A stretch of DNA of 17,570 bases from an uncultured Candidatus Saccharibacteria bacterium (lineage in GTDB: Bacteria > Patescibacteriota > Saccharimonadia > Saccharimonadales > UBA4665). Location: contig CALKHY010000093.1 of NCBI GenBank assembly GCA_937988795.1, positions 1 to 17,570 on the forward strand, read 5' to 3'. Within the stretch, counting starts at the first letter, position 1. Every line of letters starts with the position of its first letter. Position numbers and translations under genes: made by a program. Below are positions 1 through 5,899 of the stretch, in pieces. The notes beneath the pieces are model-generated. The model had not been told where the DNA came from. It searched no databases and was given only the letters and a program-made list of their open reading frames with translations.

Positions 1-22
1 CTACACGACGCTCTTCCGATCT
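1..22. other. Illumina adapter remnant, left end
   Basis: These 22 bases match the 3' end of the Illumina TruSeq universal adapter, ending in GCTCTTCCGATCT. They are library sequence, not genomic. The adjoining minus-strand reading frame is cut here, and its apparent last codons are adapter-derived. Confidence 0.97.
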
Positions 23-374
23 CTAGCGCATTACTGACTATCGTCGCCAACAACAGGAGCAGCAGGCCTGCGGCCAGCACAGCCAAAGACAGCTCACGGC
101 GTATGTTATACATACGGATACTAAGCAGCACGTTTAGCACGGCCAATCCTGCCGCAAATATGGCAAAGCTCAACATGCCGTCCACCCCGCCAACTCTAAA
201 AGCGCTAATTCCCAAGTTAGAGCGGTATTCAACAATGTAGCCTTCCGCGCCCTGTCCAAGATTTAAGCGCAAAAACACCAGTGCCGCACAAAGGAACGCC
301 AGAAAGATGTTGGCACTTACCAGGAGCAGCACTAACTTGTCGTGGAGATATTTTTTTGGCACGGCGGGCGTCAT
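23..374 (-). CDS. Small multi-pass membrane protein, C-terminus cut by contig end
   Basis: An open frame starts at the ATG at 374 and runs without a stop into the adapter, giving about 117 residues. It begins MTPAVPKKYLHDK and has three hydrophobic stretches, at roughly residues 13-37, 65-82 and 93-112. The first two are separated by a loop containing GQGAEGYIVEYRSN. I do not recognise the family, and no catalytic motif is visible. A TACAAT -10 hexamer lies 9 bases before the ATG, with no Shine-Dalgarno sequence, as at other gene heads in this window. The native C-terminus is missing, so the length is unknown. It is called coding because the frame is open throughout, the hydrophobic segments are well organised, and a promoter fits the start. 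Confidence 0.7.
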
Positions 375-383
375 GTTGGTTCT

Positions 384-389
384 ATTGTA
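384..389 (-). promoter_or_regulatory. -10 element of the truncated membrane protein gene
   Basis: TACAAT on the minus strand ends 9 bases before the ATG at 374. A normal start site about 7 bases downstream would leave almost no leader. No convincing -35 was seen. Confidence 0.4.
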
Positions 390-422
390 AAACTGCTGAT
401 CGCGTTCGTCGAGTTCAAAACC

Positions 423-497
423 TGGTGCGGGTAGAGAGAATCGAACTCTCCTCTCAACCTTGGGAAGGTTGCATAATAGCCACTATACGATACCCGC
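423..497 (-). tRNA. tRNA-Gly (anticodon CCC), CCA encoded
   Basis: The minus strand gives acceptor GCGGGTA paired with TACCCGC, D stem GTAT/ATGC, anticodon stem CAACC/GGTTG with loop TTCCCAA (anticodon CCC), T stem GAGAG/CTCTC with loop TTCGATT, discriminator A and an encoded CCA at 423-425. It lies 31 bases downstream of tRNA-Thr and is probably co-transcribed with it. Confidence 0.96.
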
Positions 498-528
498 GCT
501 GTCCGTCTTTTGTAAGCTAGGTGAAAAA

Positions 529-605
529 TGGAGCCACCTCGGGGATTCGAACCCCGGGCCCCCGCTTTACGAAAGCGGTGCTCTAACCAACTGAGCTAAG
601 GTGGC
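529..605 (-). tRNA. tRNA-Thr (anticodon CGT), CCA encoded
   Basis: The minus strand gives acceptor GCCACCT paired with AGGTGGC, anticodon stem CCGCT/AGCGG around loop TTCGTAA (anticodon CGT), T arm with TTCGAAT loop, discriminator T and encoded CCA at 529-531. An extended -10 lies just upstream at 619-624. Confidence 0.96.
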
Positions 606-618
606 AATTGCGCTGATT

Positions 619-624
619 ATTATA
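619..624 (-). promoter_or_regulatory. Extended -10 promoter for the tRNA-Thr/tRNA-Gly unit
   Basis: The minus strand reads TGCTATAAT (extended -10 type) with the predicted start near 612, a few bases before the mature tRNA-Thr 5' end at 605. No strong -35 is visible. Confidence 0.55.
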
Positions 625-719
625 GCATACATCTGGAACTGTGGAGCATATTCTCGCTTGACTTTACTGTCTATATAAATTACTCAGCCATAATGACCGC
701 ACAGTTAGTAAAATTGTAA

Positions 720-738
720 TGAATAAATTGATTATTCA
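720..738 (-). terminator. Weak AT-rich hairpin at the end of the GrpB gene
   Basis: TGAATAA-TCAAT-TTATTCA forms a 7-bp stem overlapping the stop codon of the GrpB-family gene and is followed on the minus strand by a T-rich stretch. It may be a weak terminator. The rest of 606-735 holds only the tRNA promoter; I see no gene there. Confidence 0.3.
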
Positions 739-1275
739 ATAGATGCTTCTGTCTGTTTTTGCTACTTCAAGCACCTTACTTATGAATTCATTTTTGCCTT
801 TTGTATACATTTCGCGATTCTCAGCAAAAGTCTGGGCAAGCCTCTCTTTTAAGCGTTGATATTCATTACGCTCTTCAGGATGCGTACGCAAATAGTCTCT
901 AAAAAGCAGCGCTTCATCCCATTGCCTACTGCCCTTCTCGACTAAATTAAGATGGAATGTGCGATTTTCTTCTGGACCCTTGGGAAAGAAAACACGGTCA
1001 GCAAAGACACGTTCTGGCATATATTCATACCCAAGCTCTCTAAGCGGCTCAATCGCCTTCTTATAATCACTTAATGATTTAACCGATGCCATCATATCAA
1101 TCAGCGGCTTTGCAGCCAATCCAGGGATTGCAGTACTACCAATGTGTTCAACCTCAAAAATTATGCCACGAAGCGCTTTTAGTAACCTTTCCTTCTCTGC
1201 CTCAAATAGCCTGGGCCACATCTCATCGTACGGTGCAAGCTTAACTGTTCCGCGCTTCAGACCTACATAATTCAT
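736..1275 (-). CDS. GrpB/UPF0157 family nucleotidyltransferase-fold protein
   Basis: This 179-residue protein matches the GrpB (UPF0157) family, which has a nucleotidyltransferase-like fold and also occurs fused to dephospho-CoA kinase. Its reaction is not firmly established. The signature is near residues 44-60: HIGST, then AIPGL and KPLID. A conserved FHLNLV segment and a helical C-terminus also fit. The start is placed at ATG 1275 (MNYVGLKRG) rather than a longer in-frame ATG at 1308, because the upstream stretch falls inside a perfect terminator hairpin and because TATAAT ends 6 bases before ATG 1275. There is no Shine-Dalgarno sequence, so a leaderless mRNA is inferred. The gene ends in TGA. 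If the neighbouring block is an integrated element, this gene is the chromosomal neighbour beyond its far edge. Confidence 0.9.
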   Translation of the reverse strand: MNYVGLKRGTVKLAPYDEMWPRLFEAEKERLLKALRGIIFEVEHIGSTAIPGLAAKPLIDMMASVKSLSDYKKAIEPLRELGYEYMPERVFADRVFFPKGPEENRTFHLNLVEKGSRQWDEALLFRDYLRTHPEERNEYQRLKERLAQTFAENREMYTKGKNEFISKVLEVAKTDRSIY

Positions 1276-1281
1276 GATCAA

Positions 1282-1287
1282 ATTATA
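1282..1287 (-). promoter_or_regulatory. -10 element of the GrpB-family gene
   Basis: A perfect TATAAT on the minus strand lies 6 bases before ATG 1275, predicting a transcript that starts at or beside the start codon. The -35 region is occupied by the T-rich arm of the terminator hairpin at 1294-1330. Confidence 0.5.
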
Positions 1288-1293
1288 ACCAAA

Positions 1294-1330
1294 ACGAAAA
1301 AGCACCACCTATCTTGTGGTGCTTTTTCGT
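1294..1330 (-). terminator. Strong intrinsic terminator (15-bp perfect stem)
   Basis: ACGAAAAAGCACCAC and GTGGTGCTTTTTCGT are perfect inverted arms at 1294-1308 and 1316-1330 around a 7-base loop. On the minus strand the T run lies in the descending arm, followed by CGTTTTGG. It is positioned to terminate the gene at 1373-1972. It directly abuts the repeat of the tRNA-Asp 3' end at 1331-1339, so it may originally have been the tRNA-Asp terminator. Confidence 0.85.
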
Positions 1331-1339
1331 TGGCGGGCC
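1331..1339. repeat. 9-bp copy of the tRNA-Asp 3' end (candidate attachment site)
   Basis: TGGCGGGCC here is identical, in the same orientation, to 3923-3931, which is the CCA tail, discriminator and first acceptor bases of tRNA-Asp. The two copies flank the block carrying the recombinase remnant. A 9-bp match could be chance; its position beside a terminator makes an att site plausible. Confidence 0.4.
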
Positions 1340-1372
1340 ATTACCTTGGAAGTCTTGAACTACTTTATAAAC

Positions 1373-1972
1373 CTAGGCACTATACCAACCGTCAGCCAGG
1401 AAAGTGCCGAGCCCGTCCTGGGACACGTCTACGACTAGTGAATTAGCGTATGGGTTGCTGTCAGTTCGCTTTATCGCGCTGTAAGGTACTATGTGGACAT
1501 TCTCTGTTCCAACCATTTGTCCTAGTTGATGAGCTATATCGTACACCACATCCGCTTGCTCTAGGTGCGGCGGCCTATCGCCAGCCTCACTTAACGCAAC
1601 GGGCGAACCGTAGCCTTGAGCCATAATAATTGCCTTGCCAGATACGGCGTCAACGCGAGGTAAAGACACACCGCCCATATCACGAAAAATCATCTGGAAA
1701 GGGTCGGCGTGTTGCAAAAAAGTTGTGCGTTTGCCCGACGCATCTTGTGCAATTATGCCAATTGCCGTGCACCCGGATAGTCCACTAGTGAATAGCCGCT
1801 TACCCTCACCGCTAGGCACTTCTTCAAGGTGACTGCCGGACATATCGACGATAACGGAGCCGCGACGAGTCTCAAGCTCTCTCGCAGTAACGCGTGCATG
1901 ACCACCACCCCGCCCATGAGTAGGTTCGGAGTCGCATACGTAGTATCCGTTTTCGGTGTAGCGGCCGGACAT
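1373..1972 (-). CDS. Hypothetical protein, possible CheD/CNF-like Cys-His deamidase fold
   Basis: This 199-residue protein has no signal peptide or membrane segment. I do not recognise it as a whole. The segment TSGLSGCTAIGII (Cys68) followed 20 residues later by TFLQHADP (His88) resembles the catalytic Cys and His layout of the CheD/CNF1 glutamine deamidase superfamily. In CheD a Gly-Ser-Cys strand precedes a strand ending in the catalytic His. This is motif-level similarity only; a third catalytic residue was not identified. The N-terminus is rich in Gly, Arg and His. The gene has its own promoter, with -35 TTGACG, a 17-base spacer and -10 TAGTAT 6 bases before the ATG, and a strong terminator downstream. 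It lies in the accessory block between the tRNA-Asp repeats, so it may be cargo of that element. The frame is intact, unlike its two neighbours. Confidence 0.75.
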   Translation of the reverse strand: MSGRYTENGYYVCDSEPTHGRGGGHARVTARELETRRGSVIVDMSGSHLEEVPSGEGKRLFTSGLSGCTAIGIIAQDASGKRTTFLQHADPFQMIFRDMGGVSLPRVDAVSGKAIIMAQGYGSPVALSEAGDRPPHLEQADVVYDIAHQLGQMVGTENVHIVPYSAIKRTDSNPYANSLVVDVSQDGLGTFLADGWYSA

Positions 1973-1978
1973 AAGTAA

Positions 1979-2007
1979 ATACTACCATATAAGCGTTAGC
2001 ACGTCAA
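1979..2007 (-). promoter_or_regulatory. Sigma70-type promoter, leaderless, for the possible deamidase gene
   Basis: The minus strand reads TTGACG (2002-2007), an exact 17-base spacer, then TAGTAT (1979-1984) with an upstream TGG (extended -10). The ATG at 1972 follows after 6 bases, leaving no room for a ribosome binding site. This is the clearest promoter in the window. Confidence 0.75.
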
Positions 2008-2071
2008 TCTCTTGGCGCGACATCACGCTTGAAAGTACGGAGGTTTTGTAACCGCGCCAGTCGCCGATACC

Positions 2072-2764
2072 CTACACGAATGAGGCCACGAGCGATTCTT
2101 TGGCGCTCCACGGAATGGCCGAAACAGAGTATTGGCTCAATGCCTTCTTGGCGTCAGCGTTCAGTTCAGCCTCGGCATCGTTATATATCAGAATGCTTTG
2201 GTTTTCTTCTTGCCGAAGCGCTTGGACATCAAAGAACGTAAACACTACCGACTGTATTCTGTCCTTAGTGGCTTTGTTCACGGTCTTGACCAGCCGTTCA
2301 GGGCTAGAAGACGTGGCCGGGAATATGAAATCAATACTGTGATCGTAGCCGGTTTTGCCGGGGAGTTTAATATCGGGCACAAATGGTATACGTATCTTCT
2401 CTCTAAAATACGCCATAACATCCTCCTTAAAGAAGGCTAGCACGTTTTCGCGCGACATCATGTGCATATCGTTCACAGCGAGGATGGCCTGAATCAGGGC
2501 ATGTTTTTTCTGTGGCAGAGTTGCTGCATCAGCCTCAACAAACAACGATTCCATATCAGTCTGTACACCTAGGCCATTGATGGTTGCGAGGAAAACAGCT
2601 TGTCGCTTAGGCCCATTTATATCGGTGCCCGACATAGTTAGGTCGCCGAGCGTCTCGCCATCGTCGGTTAGGTAGAACTTTCCATTTTCTTCCCGTATAT
2701 ATATCTCGACGTGGTCATTGTGGCTATCTGTGAATGGGGTGGTTATGGCGCAATACGCACCAAT
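2072..2764 (-). pseudogene. DUF1828-DUF1829 protein, 5' end lost
   Basis: The minus-strand frame covers most of both domains. The DUF1828 part includes ITTPF, then SHNDHVEIYI, and FYLTDDGETLGDL. DUF1829 follows with HSIDFIFPA, SPERLVKTVNK and a C-terminal SAIPW. Upstream of the TTPF block (2732-2743) the similarity fades. The frame then runs antisense through serine recombinase sequence to a stop near 2832, with no ATG, GTG or TTG on the way. The only ATG (2635) lies inside the domain, after the LTDDG motif. The native start, first part of DUF1828 and promoter are therefore missing. The domain pair is often seen in phage-related and accessory regions; its function is unknown. A truncated protein from the internal ATG is possible but unlikely to fold as DUF1828. 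Confidence 0.75.
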
Positions 2765-3964
2765 ACAACGAATGACAAGATGTTTCTGGGTATTGAGTTT
2801 GCGCTTGCTAAGCGCAATACAGACGATCTAAGCGACCAGGTTAAGGAAGGTTTTGAGACTAAGCGTAATCACGGGCAGTACCCCGGCCCCGGCCCCATTG
2901 GCTATATCAACGCTATCGTTGGCCCGGGCGAACGTAATATCGTGCCCGATCCAGATAAAGCGCCCAAGGTCGTTAGACTATTCGAAATGGCGGCAACAGG
3001 TTTACACACGCTTCACGATCTCTGGCGAGAAGCTAAAAATATAGGTCTATCGTCCCGCAAAGGCAATACGTTGGGCAAGCAAACGCTGGCCGAGTTATTG
3101 CAGAGACGCGCCTATACCGGGGTATTCAGATATGGCGGCGAGGTATGGCATCAAGGAAGCTATGAGCCGCTTATTTCGGTAGAGCTTTTCGATCAAGCAC
3201 AGCTACGAATGGGCTGGGTTCGTGCCAAGAAGCGTGACAAGCCTGCTACAACTTCCGGTCGCTACTACCCTTATAAGGGCATGGTTCTCTGTGGGAACTG
3301 TCGATTCAACATTACGGCATACACCAAACCTAAAACACTTGCTAACGGTAAGCATGCCGAGTATGTCTTTTATACCTGCACAAAGAAAAGCACAAAGGTC
3401 GAGTGCAAGGAACAGCAAGTAGCGGCGGCGCTTCTTGAGCAAGAAATCAAATCCCGCATGCAAGAGTACGAAATTTCTGCGGAGGACGGCGTAGAGTGCC
3501 ACCGTTGGCTTGATAGGCACTATAGCGATTACATAATGAAGCGCGACCAGCATAGGCCTGCCTGGCTTAAACAACAACGCGAGGCACGTAAGGCACTCGA
3601 TACGCTTGATGAGAAATTAGAGGCCGGTGTAATCACAGACGAACGTTACAAGCTGCGGGCTCAGAAGCATGAAGATACTCTGGCTAGAACCACCGAGCTT
3701 CTTGCCACTTCAAACACTGACGCCGAAAGGTGGCTAGAACTAGCAAAAGAGACGTTTAGCGAAGTAGTCAATCTGGGTGAGGTTTTTGAGATAGCCAATG
3801 ATGATGAGCGCCGAAGACTGATGATGTTCTTAGGTTCGAACTGGTATTTGGGCAATAAAAAAGTGGCTCTAACACCTAGAGAGCCACTTAGTTTGTTGCA
3901 TTCTAGCAACCGGAATCATGACTGGCGGGCCCGACCGGATTCGAACCGGCGATCTCCTCCGTGA
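2711..3964 (+). pseudogene. Large serine recombinase lacking its catalytic N-terminal domain
   Basis: Homology begins near residue 16 of this frame (about position 2756), at TNTTNDKMFLGIEFALAK and DDLSDQVKEG, the end of a resolvase domain. A recombinase domain follows (about residues 62-165, from GPIGYI). Next come a zinc ribbon with Cys194, Cys197, Cys223 and Cys232, and a charged coiled coil (about 265-350). The usual N-terminal 110-120 residues with the nucleophilic serine are absent, so the product cannot catalyse strand exchange. The first 11-15 codons are antisense to the DUF1828 gene, and the GTG at 2711 is not a real start. The C-terminus runs through the tRNA-Asp terminator and into the tRNA itself (RARPDSNRRSPP is antisense tRNA). 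Overlap of an integrase gene with its tRNA target suits an integrated element. Confidence 0.85.
3854..3890 (-). terminator. Intrinsic terminator of tRNA-Asp, inside the recombinase frame
   Basis: AAGTGGCTCT (3861-3870) and AGAGCCACTT (3880-3889) form a perfect 10-bp stem with a 9-base loop. On the minus strand it is followed by a run of six T. It sits 33 bases after the tRNA-Asp 3' end while also encoding part of the recombinase C-terminus on the opposite strand. Confidence 0.8.
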
Positions 3965-3999
3965 CAGGGAGGCGTGATAGGCCTCTTCACTACGAGCCC
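3923..3999 (-). tRNA. tRNA-Asp (anticodon GTC), CCA encoded
   Basis: The minus strand gives acceptor GGGCTCG paired with CGGGCCC (one T-G pair), anticodon stem CCTCC/GGAGG with loop CTGTCAC (anticodon GTC), T stem with TTCGAAT loop, discriminator G and CCA at 3923-3925. Its 3' end is the probable integration site of the adjacent element. Confidence 0.96.
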
Positions 4000-4006
4000 T
4001 TGTATC

Positions 4007-4029
4007 TCTGTCACCTAGTAGCCTCAGGT
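4007..4029 (-). other. Hairpin in the tRNA-Asp leader
   Basis: GTTACCT and AGGTGAC (7 bp, one G-T pair) flank a 9-base loop between the tRNA-Asp promoter and the tRNA 5' end. It may be a processing structure. The evidence is only the inverted repeat. Confidence 0.3.
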
Positions 4030-4039
4030 AACAGGGGTA

Positions 4040-4068
4040 ATCATAACAAAAAGAAAACTAAAAAGCAA
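4040..4068 (-). promoter_or_regulatory. Promoter of tRNA-Asp
   Basis: The minus strand reads TTGCTT (4063-4068), a 17-base T-rich spacer, then TATGAT (4040-4045) with TGT directly before it (extended -10). The transcript would start near 4033 with a leader of about 34 bases before the tRNA. Confidence 0.65.
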
Positions 4069-4101
4069 TATGAAGCGCGAATTATGTTACCGTAACGTCT
4101 C

Positions 4102-5169
4102 TCAGGGGTTAATGAATGTACGCGGCCGCTGGCTTTCTCTGAGTGGCTCGATGTACGTTTCTATTGGTTTGAAGTTGAAGTAAATGTGTGACGCGCGGAT
4201 GCTGTTGCCGTCCTTTTCGCGGACCCTGAGAATCTCAAGACCGAGCGGCGTTTCGACTATGCCGGAATGCTGGCCGGGTTGTAGCTTAAACAGCACATCG
4301 ATGACTTGCGGTGATAGGTCGCGATTTGTTGGTTCAATTGCAAAGCCGTAATCGCCGCCGTTCTCTTTTGTGTTCGGGTCTTCGGAATATTGACGCGCGA
4401 GTTCAGCAAAATCAACACCTTTGTTTAGTTCATTGAGTACATTTTGTGCACGATTGTGCGTATCTATGTCGAGGGCGGATACAACCTTTTGGGCAAGAAG
4501 CTGCTGCTTTAGCTCGCGGCGGAAATCCTGCACCGACCATCCCCAAAATTCTTTCAAGACATCCTCAAACACTGCGTCGCTGCTGCCCAGACGATTCTGT
4601 TCGCGCAGCAAGTTAATCTGGTAGTCTACTTCTCGTTCGCTGACAGTAATTTTGTGCTTTTTAGCCAGCTGCTTAACGTAGGCATCATTAATGACCGACT
4701 CCAGCGCAGCTTTGCGGAACGCCTCCAGTTGCTGTTTGCCGGATTCACTTCTAAAGTCCACGCGCTGCTGTGTCTGGTAGTAGTGAATGTAGTGCCTAAT
4801 CTCAAACAAATAACTTTCCTGGCTGACAAAATCCGAGCCGACCTTGGCCACCGGGAACGGGATAACCTGGCTTACCCGGTAAATAAAGGTTGAGGTGTTA
4901 TTGAAACGATACAAGGCCAGAATGCAGTAGACAAAAAAGGCGATTGTGAGTGCAACAAAAATGGCGGCGGAAATAATAACGATTTTCCTAAGCGAATGCT
5001 GGAGCGGATAGATAAACTTGCGCGCCGCACCCAACACTTCTTCGCGGTGTTCGGCGACCGTTTCGTTCGTGATGCGCGGAATATTACTGATCGCCTCTTG
5101 CAACGATTCTTCGAGCTTGGGCCGGCGGTACGGCCGTTTCTTAAGCAGTTCCTTAATCTTGTGCTTCAT
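4102..5169 (-). CDS. Membrane-anchored parvulin-type peptidyl-prolyl isomerase / SurA-like foldase
   Basis: The 355-residue protein has a charged cytoplasmic N-terminus (1-60) and one membrane helix (about 62-87). A SurA/PrsA-like helical region follows (about 105-230, including VINDAYVKQLAKKHKITVSE), then a parvulin rotamase region (about 235-335) with VDFAELARQYSEDP, GGDYGFA and LQPGQHSGIVETPLGLEILRV. It probably helps secreted or surface proteins fold outside the membrane. The rotamase lacks the usual first strand (RHIL type) before its first helix. A matching strand, RASHIYFNF, instead occurs at residues 326-334, after the last strand, as if the domain were circularly permuted. The gene overlaps the PH-domain gene upstream by 17 bases, so the two are translationally coupled. 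Its own ribosome binding site is not obvious. Confidence 0.88.
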   Translation of the reverse strand: MKHKIKELLKKRPYRRPKLEESLQEAISNIPRITNETVAEHREEVLGAARKFIYPLQHSLRKIVIISAAIFVALTIAFFVYCILALYRFNNTSTFIYRVSQVIPFPVAKVGSDFVSQESYLFEIRHYIHYYQTQQRVDFRSESGKQQLEAFRKAALESVINDAYVKQLAKKHKITVSEREVDYQINLLREQNRLGSSDAVFEDVLKEFWGWSVQDFRRELKQQLLAQKVVSALDIDTHNRAQNVLNELNKGVDFAELARQYSEDPNTKENGGDYGFAIEPTNRDLSPQVIDVLFKLQPGQHSGIVETPLGLEILRVREKDGNSIRASHIYFNFKPIETYIEPLRESQRPRTFINP

Positions 5170-5713
5170 CTTCTTGGAGTTCCTGCATCGAATTGTCTAT
5201 GGGGACGGCCACAGGTGCTGCTGCAACGTTCGCACCCCTGTCCCTCAGTATCTCGAGCAGTTTCTTCTGTATCTTGGCAGGATGGTGAATCTCGTGAATC
5301 ACCAAATCCCCCACGATCGTTTGCATCATAATTGTACCAAAACCGAGCAGCGTTTGCTGCAGGCCAGCGATCTGGTAATTTACCATCTGTATCTGATTAA
5401 GGCGCATGTCGATAACGCTACGGTTGAATAATCCTTTTTGCGTAATCTGTATAAGCCGCTGGTCGGTCACGATGAACACACTGAAATACCAGCCGATCCA
5501 CGACGGCAACATGACGAGCACCGCCAGCACAAGTGCTACACCCATACCAACAAAATAGGTGGTGTACGTTGGATTAAAAAGCGCCGGCACCGAGCCCAAC
5601 AGCAACATTACCATTGCAGCTATAAAGCCGCGGCGCATCACTATCGGGTGCTTGCGGAAGACCAGCAGCACTTCTTCGTCGTCGAACTGGTCTGCGAAAT
5701 ACTTTTCGGCCAT
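5153..5713 (-). CDS. Bacterial PH-domain (bPH2/DUF304) membrane protein
   Basis: This 186-residue protein has two membrane helices (about 28-46 and 53-77). They are followed directly by a bacterial PH domain of the bPH2/DUF304 type (about 78-155) with FIVTDQRLIQITQKGLF and an IDMRLNQIQ strand. The C-terminal tail is acidic and Gln-rich. Proteins of this layout resemble YdbS-like membrane proteins; the biochemical role is unknown. The start ATG at 5713 is supported by TACAAT ending 7 bases upstream, with no Shine-Dalgarno sequence. It is the first gene of a two-gene unit with the overlapping parvulin gene, which suggests a shared role at the membrane, but that link is inferred from position only. 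Confidence 0.88.
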   Translation of the reverse strand: MAEKYFADQFDDEEVLLVFRKHPIVMRRGFIAAMVMLLLGSVPALFNPTYTTYFVGMGVALVLAVLVMLPSWIGWYFSVFIVTDQRLIQITQKGLFNRSVIDMRLNQIQMVNYQIAGLQQTLLGFGTIMMQTIVGDLVIHEIHHPAKIQKKLLEILRDRGANVAAAPVAVPIDNSMQELQEDEAQD

Positions 5714-5720
5714 AAGCTTT

Positions 5721-5726
5721 ATTGTA
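5721..5726 (-). promoter_or_regulatory. -10 element of the PH-domain/parvulin unit
   Basis: TACAAT on the minus strand lies 7 bases before ATG 5713, predicting a leaderless mRNA. No good -35 at 16-18 bases is visible. Confidence 0.45.
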
Positions 5727-5795
5727 CCCTGTTTTGCAGCGATGAGCCTAGCAATACTGACGCGTCCAGGAATATCTGCTGCGCTGCTATTTGTT

Positions 5796-5870
5796 TGGTG
5801 CCCCCACCAGGATTCGAACCTGGAGCTCCTCCTTAGGACGGAGTTATTTTATCCATTGAACTATGGGGGC
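5796..5870 (-). tRNA. tRNA-Arg (anticodon CCT), CCA encoded
   Basis: The minus strand gives acceptor GCCCCCA paired with TGGGGGC, anticodon loop GTCCTAA (anticodon CCT) on a CTCC/GGAG stem, a T stem CCAGG/CCTGG with TTCGAAT loop, discriminator A and encoded CCA at 5796-5798. The first anticodon-stem pair looks mismatched (A-G). It lies 29 bases after ndk on the same strand. Confidence 0.94.
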
Positions 5871-5875
5871 GCGGC

Positions 5876-5891
5876 GGGCGCGAGCGCCCGA
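5876..5891 (-). terminator. GC-rich hairpin between ndk and tRNA-Arg
   Basis: CGGGCG and CGCCCG form a 6-bp stem around a 4-base loop. There is no T run, so it may be a weak terminator for ndk or a processing signal for a shared ndk-tRNA transcript. Confidence 0.3.
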
Positions 5892-5899
5892 ACCGTTCG

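Noticed and set aside
281..520. Plus-strand 79-residue open frame
   Set aside because: It lies opposite the truncated membrane protein start and the tRNA-Gly gene; the protein is composed of antisense tRNA sequence.
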